Source: an uncultured Saprospiraceae bacterium
GTDB lineage: Bacteria > Bacteroidota > Bacteroidia > Chitinophagales > Saprospiraceae
Length of the DNA: 64,000 nucleotides
Reading direction: 5' to 3'
NCBI GenBank assembly: GCA_937995755.1
Contig: CALKJD010000115.1
Location: 1 to 64,000 of the forward strand
Within the stretch, counting starts at the first letter, position 1, and the number at the start of each line of letters is the position of its first letter. Of the stretch, positions 18,092 to 26,252 are shown in pieces. The notes beneath the pieces are model-generated. The model saw only the letters and a program-made list of their open reading frames with translations, had not been told where the DNA came from and did not search any database. A program made the position numbers and the translations under genes.

Positions 18092-18586
18092 CTAATCGAG
18101 GCAAACTTCTAGTTCGTCCACATCTATTAGTCTGACATCTATATTGTCTTTTAGGGTAGTTGCTAATGATAGTCCGACATAATCTACCTGAATAGGAAAT
18201 GATTTGTGTTTGCGATCAACGAGTACAGCGACTTGCATTTTTTTGACTAGAATTCCCATAAATGGCTTGAAAGCATAGAAAAGCGTTCTACCCGTATTGG
18301 CTACATCGTCTACTAGAATAATGGTCTTATTCTTTAGTTCGGCAGCTGAAAGTGAAACGACAACATCTTCAGCGATAGGTTTTGCTGGATTGAGTGTGAT
18401 CTGGCAAAGTGTAATGGTGTTGTCTGTCAACTTTTTAACTTCTTTGGTTAAAAGCTTGGCAAACCCTAGACCATTATTGTTAATACCTGCAAAAATGATT
18501 TCAGATGTACCAAAGTTTTGCTCCACAATCTCTACTGCGAGTCTTTTAATTTTCTGCTTAATTTGACCTTGTTCTAGTATTTTCAT
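18092..18586 (-). CDS. phosphoribosyltransferase (PyrR-like)
   Basis: 164 residues. The PRPP-binding signature IILVDDVANTGRT (about 89-101) and the type I PRTase fold are clear. An N-terminal AVEIVEQNFGTSEIIFAGIN and a hood-like start resemble PyrR and uracil/hypoxanthine-type enzymes. The YVGLSLATTLKDNI segment near the end (about 145) also fits PyrR relatives. No pyrimidine operon is adjacent, so regulation of pyr genes is not supported here and a salvage role is equally possible. Divergent from the iron-sulfur protein gene across 133 bases. Confidence 0.82.
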   Translation of the reverse strand: MKILEQGQIKQKIKRLAVEIVEQNFGTSEIIFAGINNNGLGFAKLLTKEVKKLTDNTITLCQITLNPAKPIAEDVVVSLSAAELKNKTIILVDDVANTGRTLFYAFKPFMGILVKKMQVAVLVDRKHKSFPIQVDYVGLSLATTLKDNIDVRLIDVDELEVCLD

Positions 18587-18613
18587 CTTCTTGACAGTAT
18601 GTTATCTATAGTC

Positions 18614-18621
18614 CAAAGATA
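18614..18621 (-). promoter_or_regulatory. TAnnTTTG promoter-like box of the phosphoribosyltransferase gene
   Basis: On the minus strand TATCTTTG matches the Bacteroidota -7 consensus, 27 bases before the ATG at 18586. A 6-1-6 palindrome TAGAATcATTCTA lies just upstream (18634-18646), where a regulator could bind. Confidence 0.45.
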
Positions 18622-18719
18622 AGGAAGTCATAATAGAATCATTCTAATTTAAGCAATCTCTTACATTAACTATTTATGTAATGCTTTACTTCTTTGTATT
18701 TTGCAGCAAATAATGATCC

Positions 18720-20087
18720 ATGGGTATACAGCAAATCATATTTCTATTAGTAATCGCAATTACATTCAAAGTTGCCTATAAGGCTTATGCGGCGATATAC
18801 AGAAATATCAATCTAGGTAAAGACAGAGTGATAGAAGGTAGCGAAGGCGCAAGATGGAAGAATGTATTCTTGATTGCATTCGGACAGAAAAAGATGTTCA
18901 AAAGATGGATACCTGCGGTATTGCATGGATTTATATATGTAGCTTTCTTATTTACTCAGATAGAATTAATAGAAATCATCATAGATGGACTCTTTGGTAC
19001 ACATAGATTTTTCCTTCCATACCTAGGAGGCTTATATACAGTGATTATCAATTCGATAGAGATTCTTACCGTGTTGGCTTTGATTGGTACTATCGCCTTC
19101 TTATCTCGTCGTAATCTTCTAAAAGTACCGAGACTGGTAATGCCAGAAATGAATGGTTGGCCTAAGCTTGATGGAAATCTGATCCTAATAGGAGAGTTAG
19201 TGCTAATCACAGGAATAGTATGTATGAATGGAGCGGATGTGATGCTTCAAAAACTTGATCCTACACACTTTCACGATACAGGATATTTAGCTTTGAGTAG
19301 TACTTGGGCTCCTGTAGTTCTTGGTGGTTGGGGACAGGAAGCATTACAGGTATTAGAAAGGTTTGGATGGTGGTTGCACCTATTTGCGGTATTAGGTTTC
19401 ATTCTTTATTTACCCTTGAGTAAGCATCTTCATATATTCTTAGCTTTCTTTAATGTATATTTTACTCCGATTAAGTCAAGAGGTGAAATGGTGAATATGC
19501 CAGATATAATGGGCGAAGTGCAATCAATGATGGGCATCACACCAGAAGGTGAAGTACCAGAAATGACTGACGAATTACCAGATTTTGGAGCTAATGATGT
19601 GACAAATTTACCATGGACTAATATACTTGGAGCTTTTAGTTGTACTGAGTGTGGAAGATGTACTTCTGTATGTCCAGCGAATCAGACAGGAAAGAAACTA
19701 TCTCCGCGTAAAATAATGATGGATATAAGAGATCGAGCGACAGAGATAGGAGAGAAGATTGATAGCGGACAGACTAAATATATAGCGGCAGATAAAGCAG
19801 GTGAAACGGTTCTTACTGCAGATAATTTTGATGATGGGAAATCATTGTTTGACTATATCAGCCAAGAGGAAATCAATGCTTGTACTACGTGTAATGCATG
19901 TGTGGAAGCATGTCCTATTATGATCAATCCGCTTGAGCCCATTCTTGAGTTGCGTAGGTATGAGATACTCACTAATAGTGCAGGACCTGCAGATTGGATG
20001 CCGATGTTTAACGCGGTAGAAAATAGCGGTAGTGTATGGACGATTCCTGATGCAAGAGATGCATGGACAGCAGATGTGGAAGATTAA
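18720..20087 (+). CDS. membrane-bound (Fe-S) oxidoreductase subunit
   Basis: 455 residues. About five membrane helices fill residues 1-255, resembling the NarI-like cytochrome b module of heterodisulfide-reductase-type proteins. A soluble ferredoxin domain follows with two 4Fe-4S motifs: CTECGRCTSVCPAN (about 308) and CTTCNACVEACPIM (about 388). With the next gene (90 bases downstream, two CCG domains) it forms the two-part (Fe-S)-binding unit common in Bacteroidota, probably passing electrons between the quinone pool and a soluble partner. The exact donor and acceptor are unknown. Confidence 0.88.
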   Translation: MGIQQIIFLLVIAITFKVAYKAYAAIYRNINLGKDRVIEGSEGARWKNVFLIAFGQKKMFKRWIPAVLHGFIYVAFLFTQIELIEIIIDGLFGTHRFFLPYLGGLYTVIINSIEILTVLALIGTIAFLSRRNLLKVPRLVMPEMNGWPKLDGNLILIGELVLITGIVCMNGADVMLQKLDPTHFHDTGYLALSSTWAPVVLGGWGQEALQVLERFGWWLHLFAVLGFILYLPLSKHLHIFLAFFNVYFTPIKSRGEMVNMPDIMGEVQSMMGITPEGEVPEMTDELPDFGANDVTNLPWTNILGAFSCTECGRCTSVCPANQTGKKLSPRKIMMDIRDRATEIGEKIDSGQTKYIAADKAGETVLTADNFDDGKSLFDYISQEEINACTTCNACVEACPIMINPLEPILELRRYEILTNSAGPADWMPMFNAVENSGSVWTIPDARDAWTADVED

Positions 20088-20176
20088 TTGATTATAAATG
20101 GATTGGATTATTGATTCAATTGTTACGTTTTTATTTCGCATAGTCGCGAAATCGTAAATTCACAAACTCGAAAACA

Positions 20177-20959
20177 ATGAAGAAAATAAAGATAATGTCA
20201 GAGATGGCAGCAGAGAATATGAAGCCAGAAATTTTATTCTGGGTAGGATGTGCAGGTAGTTATGATGCTCGTGCGCAGCGTGTGACTAAGGCACTCAGTA
20301 CTATCTTACAGAATGTTGGAATCGACTTTGCGATATTAGGTACAGAAGAGAGTTGTACAGGTGATCCAGCACGTCGTGCAGGAAATGAATTTATATTTCA
20401 GATGACTGCCAATCAAAATGTGCAGACGATGAATATGTACGAGGTGAAAAAGATCGTAACTGCCTGTCCACATTGCTTCAATACTATCAAGAATGAATAT
20501 CCTGCGTTAGGAGGAAATTATGATGTAGTGCACCATACACAATTGATCAGTACCTTGATGGAAGAGGGGAGACTAAGCATCGAAGGTGGAGCATACAAAG
20601 GAAAGAAAATCACTTATCACGACTCATGTTATCTAGGTCGTGTCAATGGGGAATACGAAGCGCCAAGAAAGGCCATAGAAGCCCTTGACGGAGACTTAAC
20701 AGAACTGAAGCGTAGTAGAGCGAACGGACTATGCTGTGGCGCTGGAGGCGCTCAAATGTTTAAAGAAGATGAGCCAGGAGACAAGCGTATCAATATGGAA
20801 AGAGCAGAAGAGGTGCTCGCTAGTGGTGCAGATATTGTAGCTGCGAATTGTCCGTTTTGTATTACGATGATCAGTGATGGAATTACCGCGAAAGAAAAGC
20901 AAGATGATGTAATGGTATTCGACATATCAGAATTGATCGTTAATGCTAATGGATGGTAA
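20177..20959 (+). CDS. CCG-domain (heterodisulfide reductase B-like) iron-sulfur protein
   Basis: 260 residues, cytoplasmic. Two CCG-type cysteine clusters are visible: the first includes FWVGCAGSYDAR, EESCTGDPARRAGNE and ACPHCFNT; the second includes YHDSCYLGR, GLCCGAGGAQM and NCPFCI. Such domains bind iron-sulfur clusters in HdrB, LutA and GlpC. It pairs with the upstream membrane subunit. A short inverted repeat ATTTCGC/GCGAAAT (20133-20152) lies in the gap. The ATG at 20195 (MSEMAAENMKPE) is an alternative start. Confidence 0.88.
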   Translation: MKKIKIMSEMAAENMKPEILFWVGCAGSYDARAQRVTKALSTILQNVGIDFAILGTEESCTGDPARRAGNEFIFQMTANQNVQTMNMYEVKKIVTACPHCFNTIKNEYPALGGNYDVVHHTQLISTLMEEGRLSIEGGAYKGKKITYHDSCYLGRVNGEYEAPRKAIEALDGDLTELKRSRANGLCCGAGGAQMFKEDEPGDKRINMERAEEVLASGADIVAANCPFCITMISDGITAKEKQDDVMVFDISELIVNANGW

Positions 20960-20961
20960 GA

Positions 20962-21002
20962 GCGTTTTAGTTTTTAAAGCGGAGCTTTAAAAATTAAAAC
21001 GC
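20962..21002 (+). terminator. long hairpin after the iron-sulfur operon
   Basis: 19-base arms with one wobble, GCGTTTTAGTTTTTAAAGC and GCTTTAAAAATTAAAACGC, enclose a 3-base loop GGA. It starts 3 bases after the stop codon. There is no T-run after it, so it may be a 3'-end stabiliser as much as a terminator. Confidence 0.55.
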
Positions 21003-21338
21003 GGACAGCGAAGTCAGGCAGAGATTGGCACAATCGCGTTGACTTTGCCACGATAAATGCATTAAAGCGAAGTCAGGCAAGTGTTTGCGTTTTGCAAACA
21101 CGTCGTCGGAGAGAGAATGTGGATTGCGTAGCAAACACATGGACTACGACAGAATAACTTTGAAAGAATGACTCCAAAACACGGACTCCGAAATAAAAAT
21201 GACTTGACCTAAAGAGGGAAAGGTTTAGGAGTATGTGGAGTTTACTTTGGAGTATGATATAAGTACTTGAAATCTATATCTCGACCGTAGTCTTAATTGG
21301 ACACTGGTGAAAATGATGCCAGCATTAGACGATAATTT
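21003..21338 (+). repeat. repeat-rich non-coding region with palindromes
   Basis: No gene is visible. It holds the direct repeat GCGAAGTCAGGCA at 21008-21020 and 21067-21079, the perfect palindrome GTGTTTGC-GTTTT-GCAAACAC at 21081-21101, and a 31-base segment at 21114-21144 that recurs in inverted orientation at 22881-22911 (26 of 31 identical). Its base composition is more GC-rich than the flanking genes. It looks like a cluster of small intergenic repeats. Confidence 0.6.
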
Positions 21339-22208
21339 ATGAAACCACTGATAAGTAATTTAATCATCTGGATTAAAAAACCAGATGATATAGTACTAGA
21401 AATAAATCTTAAAGATAAGCTCATTCTCTTCGTTAAGCTTTTTTTCTTGGATATCTTGATTGGGGTAATGTTTATGATCTTATTGTACTGGATCCATTTT
21501 TATATTGTCAAGCTAGACGACCCTTTATTGGATGATAGTCCATTTATGATTTTTTTATTGGCAGTGGTGATTGCTCCTTTAATCGAAGAATTAGTTTTTC
21601 GACTTCCGCTTAAGTATGAAAGAAATTATTTTGCTCAAATCCTCGATACTTATTTTAATGATTGGATCAAGGATAGGTGGGGCTGTATTTTTAAATATTT
21701 CCTCTATTTCATGGTGTTAGCTTTTGGTTTGATTCATTTGTCAAACTTCAATAATAACGAATCTATTTTCTATATTTTAGGTCCGATCATTGTTGGGAGC
21801 CAATTAGTGGGTGGGCTGTTGATTAGTTATGTCCGTATTAAATTAGGCTTTCTTTGGGGAGTTTTGCAACATAGTTTGTTCAACTTCGTAGGTGTTGTGT
21901 TTGTGATGTTATTTTTTCATAATCAAGATGTCATTGATCTTTCAACTCCTAGATACAACTTACAAGTTATTGAGTTGATGTACATACATAAAGAGGATTC
22001 CAATTATTCATCAGATTTTGAAAACAATATTATATATTCTATTGAAGCTGAGAATGTCAGCCTTCAAAGAGTTATTAATAATTGGAGTGTTGAGCAAGAA
22101 CAGCTATATGATGATATGTGGGTAGACTTTCATTTTGAATGTAAAGAAGGTATTGATTCTAAAGAATTAATAGAAATATTGAAAGAGAAGATTAAATTTG
22201 AAGAATAA
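21339..22208 (+). CDS. CPBP-family intramembrane metalloprotease
   Basis: 289 residues with about six membrane helices. The conserved motifs are present: EELVFR (about 84-89), GLIHL with the second-motif His (about 131), and HSLFN (about 178). These CAAX-protease/bacteriocin-processing-type proteins cleave substrates inside the membrane, and some give bacteriocin immunity; the substrate here is unknown. The last 90 residues are a soluble acidic tail. The gene is flanked upstream by repeat-rich non-coding DNA and followed by a small conserved gene after 89 bases. Confidence 0.85.
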   Translation: MKPLISNLIIWIKKPDDIVLEINLKDKLILFVKLFFLDILIGVMFMILLYWIHFYIVKLDDPLLDDSPFMIFLLAVVIAPLIEELVFRLPLKYERNYFAQILDTYFNDWIKDRWGCIFKYFLYFMVLAFGLIHLSNFNNNESIFYILGPIIVGSQLVGGLLISYVRIKLGFLWGVLQHSLFNFVGVVFVMLFFHNQDVIDLSTPRYNLQVIELMYIHKEDSNYSSDFENNIIYSIEAENVSLQRVINNWSVEQEQLYDDMWVDFHFECKEGIDSKELIEILKEKIKFEE

Positions 22209-22297
22209 GAAATCATTCTTATTTTAGTTATTGAGCATGATGCTTTCATGTTAGTTTGGAATAGTGATGATGATTATAAAAGATAAAAAATATACAA

Positions 22298-22780
22298 ATG
22301 ATACTCGACCTTATAGCCTTAGACAATAGTGCCAAAGTATGGATCTATCAAGCGGATAGAGAATTCAGTTATGACGAACTGGATGAGATTCGGCCTATGA
22401 TATTTGATTTTCTGGATCAATGGACGAGCCATCAAAATATGCTAATGACCTATGGAAATGTATTTCATAGAAGGTTCTTAGCGTTATTTGTTGATGAATC
22501 CTTAGCGGGTGCAAGTGGTTGTTCAATTGATACTTCTGTAAGATTTGTAAAGGATTTAGAAGCCAAGTTTAATGTATCTCTCATGGGGCGTGATCAAGTC
22601 GCCTATATGATCGATGAAGAGATTAGTATTATACCATTAATAGAATTGGGCGCATCAGTAAAAGACGGCAAACTCAAAGAAGATACTTTCGTCTTCGATA
22701 ATCTAGTGAAAAACAAAGATGCCTTTCTCAAAGAATGGTGCAAGCCGATGAATGAAAGCTGGCATAAGAGATTTATGTAA
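22298..22780 (+). CDS. conserved Bacteroidota protein of unknown function
   Basis: 160 residues, cytoplasmic. It opens with KVWIYQADREFSYDELDEI and has the conserved core FLDQWTSHQNMLMTYGNVFH then ALFVDESLAGASGCSIDTSV. I recognise this as the family often labelled ABC transporter ATPase in Bacteroidota genomes. It has no Walker A or B motif, so that label is not supported. The GASGCSIDTSV centre is the likely functional site. Partner unknown. Confidence 0.8.
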   Translation: MILDLIALDNSAKVWIYQADREFSYDELDEIRPMIFDFLDQWTSHQNMLMTYGNVFHRRFLALFVDESLAGASGCSIDTSVRFVKDLEAKFNVSLMGRDQVAYMIDEEISIIPLIELGASVKDGKLKEDTFVFDNLVKNKDAFLKEWCKPMNESWHKRFM

Positions 22781-22830
22781 CTACGTCGCCCTTGAGACTC
22801 CCAAGCTCGCAGAGACTGGTAAGCTCAAGG

Positions 22831-22867
22831 AATTTCAGATTTATAATTTATTCTGAAATATTTTTAG
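22831..22867 (+). terminator. terminator after the 160-residue protein gene
   Basis: Perfect 8-base arms ATTTCAGA and TCTGAAAT around a 12-base loop are followed by ATTTTTAG. Confidence 0.55.
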
Positions 22868-22880
22868 CCTGTCAATCAGA

Positions 22881-22911
22881 GTCCACGTGTTTGCGATGCG
22901 AGCCACATTCT
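22881..22911 (-). repeat. inverted copy of the 21114-21144 repeat
   Basis: Read on the minus strand it matches 21114-21144 at 26 of 31 positions, sharing AGAATGTGG, GCAAACAC and TGGAC. The two copies bracket the CPBP protease gene and its neighbour. Confidence 0.6.
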
Positions 22912-22972
22912 ACTTGCACAACGTGCGTTTTCTACGAAAGTCGTCACTTGATAGCTAGCGTTCCTAAGGGTC

Positions 22973-23014
22973 TAAAAAACAAAATCCACCTGATATTTAA
23001 ATCAGAGTGGATTT
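22973..23014 (-). terminator. terminator of the head-repeat adhesin gene
   Basis: 14-base arms AAAATCCACCTGAT and ATCAG-A-GTGGATTTT with one bulge. On the minus strand a T-rich tail follows (TTTTGTTTTTTAG). The gene ends at 23085. Confidence 0.75.
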
Positions 23015-23084
23015 TATTAATTAGGGAAATTCTACTAAGTAGTTAGAGTATAATTAATCAAAGTATCTTATTATGCGACTTATG

Positions 23085-25592
23085 TTAATTTTCATTGGAG
23101 TAAAATAATTGAATAGTAACCTTACCATGATTTCCGTTCGCACCGGCTGTTGCAGGTTCACTATAGGATTCAGCAACAATGCAAGATACTTGATTGCCAA
23201 ATCCCTGTCCTCCGTTACCTCCGAAATTAGAATTAGTGTCATTTATGCTGTAGACCTCATGCCAATTTTGCTGAGCGCCTTCAAAGTATGTAAGACTCGA
23301 TTTGTATCGATAGTTGTCCGGTCCACAATAGTCAGAAATTAAATTATAAGTTTCGTGTACGCAATCAGCTCCATTATATCCATCGCCATTGTTTATGATT
23401 TCAAATCCTGTAGAGTTAGATGATCCACCAGCTCCACCAATTCCACCTGGTGCAACTCCTGTACTAGAGTTGGCACTGGAGCCAGCAGTACCACCTCCAC
23501 CACCAGTTACAGATACAATTGTAAGATTGTTACTATTAGTAACACTCGTAGTGCCACCATCAGTACCATCATTACCTATGCTCCCAGATAATCCTCTTTC
23601 CCCAACTACTATCGTGTAAGTATCTCCAGGAATGATAGAAACGTTTTTTTTCATTTGATACCATTGACCTCCGGAGCCACCATTACTGCTCCCAAGATTA
23701 ATAGTTTCACAATTAGTAATTGTTCCGCTTGGCTGGGCACCGCCACCACCGCCACCACCAGAACTTCCTTTGACAGTAAATACTGCATGGTAGTAGTCTT
23801 CTGGGCAAGTCCATGTATAGGTTCCAGGAGTGGAGAATGTAACTGTCTCTTGCACTCCGTAGTTCGGTTTGATCCAAATCAGATTTCCGTTCGGTGCTGC
23901 CATGAGTACTTCACCTACAGCAGGCGCTTCATCTGGTAAGACATATTTGTTTTCGACTTCTATCTTTCCGTTTACAACTAGAGCAGGCTCGTTAGCTCCA
24001 GTGGCTGGGGTTGTACCGATGGCAACATTGGCATTCAATTGTAATAGATCGTTATCAAATTCTCCATAAATCAGTGCATCAGTAGATCCTGCAGAAGTAT
24101 TTTCAATATATAATTTATCAGAGCCTATTTCATTTTCACCTGCTTGCCTTCCTATAAATACATTATCGTCACCTAAGGCATTATATCCAGCCTTAAACCC
24201 TAGGGCTATATTGTAACTCCCTTGTACATTAGAGTAAAGAGAAACGGAACCCAAGGCAATGTTTCGAGTCCCTGAGTTATTAGAGAATTGAGACTGATAA
24301 CCATATGCGATATTACCGTTTCCAGTTGTATTATATGTTAATGCTTGAATGCCAGTAGCAATGTTACCATTTCCACTTCTGTTATTAACCAAGGTTTGAT
24401 ATCCATTCGCTATATTATCTATTCCGATTATGTTGGATTTAAGAGCTTGATATCCGTTGGCTATATTATTATTGTTATTTGGCCATTCTATTCTAGTTCG
24501 TCCTACAGAGTCGCTGATAATTCTTAGTTTCTCTTGGCCTTTGATATCCATACGTATGATGTCGTCATCTGCAGTTTCTTCTACTTGAATCTTGGTATCT
24601 CCATCTGCATCAGTCCATCCATCTCGCATGATTACTTGGGCATTAAGTCTCAGTAAGTCGTTATCAAATTCTCCATAGATCAATGCAGCGGTAGAGTCAG
24701 CATTAGAGCTTTCGATATAGAGTTTTTCTGATCCAGTTTCGTAGAATCCTGATTCGGCCCCAATCATAATATTTTTGTATCCGAAAGTATTGAATCCAGC
24801 ACGATACCCCAATGCTATATTATCGGAGCCTGTGCTATTATTGCCGAGGGCATAGTAGCCTTGGGCGATATTATTATTTCCAGATGAGTTATACCCTAGA
24901 GCACTATAGCCCTGTGCTATATTGTGCGCACCAGTGGAATTGCCAGAGAGGGCATATGTTCCATGAGCTATATTTCCATTACCAGTTGTATTAGACGTAA
25001 GAGAACTGAATCCGAAAGCGAGGTTGTTAAATCCTGTGACATTAGACCTAAGGGCAAAAGTACCTAGAGCAATATTCCATCCTCCTGTGGTATTATTTTC
25101 TAGCGTATTCAGTCCGTTAGCAATATTATTTTTTCCAAATGTATTAGCAGCTAGAGCATTTAAACCATTTGCTATGTTTCCTCTGTTGTCTGGCCACTCT
25201 ATTCTAGTTCTACCTGACGAGTCACTGATTATACTTAGCCGCTCAGCGCCCTTTATATCCATACGGATAATGTCTTCGTCTGCAGTTTTCTCTACTTGTA
25301 TTTTGGTATCTCCGTCAGCATCTGCGATTTCGTTTTGTACCACTGTGCCCAATTTTTGCCATTCCGTTCCATTGTAAAAGTAAAAGCCATTATCACTAGG
25401 CTGGTAGACCATAAGACCAGTAGCAGGAGATGCTACAGATGAGGTTTCTACTCGTGGAATGAGTAACCCCTTATCAGTTGCGTTTATGTCTAGCGCTGCA
25501 CTAGGTTCAGGAGATTCTGTATTGATGCCTACTTGCGTGTATGATGTGTGTACTGAACATACTAAAGCGATGAATAGAATTACATTTTTCAT
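23085..25592 (-). CDS. large secreted protein with YadA-head-like 17-residue repeats
   Basis: 835 residues with a signal peptide (MKNVILFIALVCSVHTSYTQ). The opening VGINTESPEPSAALDIN and GLLIPRV is typical of Bacteroidota fibre-like proteins. Two cassettes follow. Each starts DADGDTKIQVE, continues with RTRIEWP, and then carries runs of a 17-residue unit of the form NIAxGxxALxxNxxGxx: about eight units in the first and six in the second. Each cassette ends with a YGEFDNDLL segment. The C-terminal part has a Gly-rich stretch (SSGGGGGGGAQPSG) and beta-rich sequence, ending FYSNEN with no sorting domain. The repeats resemble trimeric-adhesin head or tail-fibre repeats. A LytTR regulator gene is 61 bases upstream on the same strand. 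Confidence 0.8.
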   Translation of the reverse strand: MKNVILFIALVCSVHTSYTQVGINTESPEPSAALDINATDKGLLIPRVETSSVASPATGLMVYQPSDNGFYFYNGTEWQKLGTVVQNEIADADGDTKIQVEKTADEDIIRMDIKGAERLSIISDSSGRTRIEWPDNRGNIANGLNALAANTFGKNNIANGLNTLENNTTGGWNIALGTFALRSNVTGFNNLAFGFSSLTSNTTGNGNIAHGTYALSGNSTGAHNIAQGYSALGYNSSGNNNIAQGYYALGNNSTGSDNIALGYRAGFNTFGYKNIMIGAESGFYETGSEKLYIESSNADSTAALIYGEFDNDLLRLNAQVIMRDGWTDADGDTKIQVEETADDDIIRMDIKGQEKLRIISDSVGRTRIEWPNNNNNIANGYQALKSNIIGIDNIANGYQTLVNNRSGNGNIATGIQALTYNTTGNGNIAYGYQSQFSNNSGTRNIALGSVSLYSNVQGSYNIALGFKAGYNALGDDNVFIGRQAGENEIGSDKLYIENTSAGSTDALIYGEFDNDLLQLNANVAIGTTPATGANEPALVVNGKIEVENKYVLPDEAPAVGEVLMAAPNGNLIWIKPNYGVQETVTFSTPGTYTWTCPEDYYHAVFTVKGSSGGGGGGGAQPSGTITNCETINLGSSNGGSGGQWYQMKKNVSIIPGDTYTIVVGERGLSGSIGNDGTDGGTTSVTNSNNLTIVSVTGGGGGTAGSSANSSTGVAPGGIGGAGGSSNSTGFEIINNGDGYNGADCVHETYNLISDYCGPDNYRYKSSLTYFEGAQQNWHEVYSINDTNSNFGGNGGQGFGNQVSCIVAESYSEPATAGANGNHGKVTIQLFYSNEN

Positions 25593-25653
25593 TATGCGTG
25601 TTTTTTCAATATGATTAAGTTATAAGGTAAAATGATACAGTCACAATATGTGA

Positions 25654-26034
25654 TTAAGTCATTAAGTCTTTAACTAGCGATTTATTGGTTCTAGATACTG
25701 TCACGTAGGCGCCTGATGACATTCTGATGAGTGAATCTTTAATATTATATATAGCCATGTGCCTCATATTTGCTATGTAAGATTTATGCGTTCTTATAAA
25801 AGTATTATCAAGATCTTCTAAAAGGCCTTTGAGCGTTTTGGAAATCAGCAAACGTTCATGATTGATCAAGTGTATATGACAATAATTACTATCAGCTTTT
25901 ATATATTCGATATGCTCAAAATTAATCAGTCGAATGCAACCATCTTGATGGACAACTAGGCGTTGTAATTTATTGAAAGAAGGCTTTTGACCGTTTGGCA
26001 GTTGGTTGTTGATATTTAATTTTCGAATGATCAT
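25654..26034 (-). CDS. LytTR-type DNA-binding protein without receiver
   Basis: 126 residues. A single LytTR domain covers about 25-125: GCIRLINFEHIEYIKADSN, then LLISKTLKGLLEDLDNTFIR, THKSYIANMRHM and VTVSRTNKSLV. There is no receiver or membrane domain, so its input is unknown. The gene lies directly upstream of the repeat adhesin gene (61 bases, same strand) and downstream of a hybrid sensor-regulator gene (218 bases), so it may control the adhesin; this is inferred from position. Confidence 0.85.
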   Translation of the reverse strand: MIIRKLNINNQLPNGQKPSFNKLQRLVVHQDGCIRLINFEHIEYIKADSNYCHIHLINHERLLISKTLKGLLEDLDNTFIRTHKSYIANMRHMAIYNIKDSLIRMSSGAYVTVSRTNKSLVKDLMT

Positions 26035-26252
26035 TTAGTGTTTTAATTGCTAGAATAATATGCTATTAAATAGGGGTTTATATTATGTTCTTGGATTTAA
26101 TGAATAATCACAAAACAAATCTCCGATTAATGCGCACCTTGCATCTGCACTAGTTTGTTATTCTACTGGATTTATCAACCATAACGCATAGAAATACTAG
26201 CACAAAATTTACATTATGATTGTACGATATGTGCTAAAGTGTTGTTTTCTAG

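Noticed and set aside
18092-18586. PyrR attenuation system
   Set aside because: No pyr gene or attenuator-like leader is adjacent, so only the enzyme family is claimed.
21339-22208. CPBP protein as a bacteriocin-immunity system
   Set aside because: No bacteriocin precursor, double-Gly leader peptide or peptide exporter is visible nearby.
22792-23046. Plus-strand open frame of 84 residues in the gap before the adhesin
   Set aside because: It crosses a terminator hairpin and the 31-base repeat, and shows no signal peptide or domain.
23389-25377. Several plus-strand open frames across the head-repeat adhesin
   Set aside because: All are antisense to a well-supported repeat protein and show proline/alanine-rich shadow composition.
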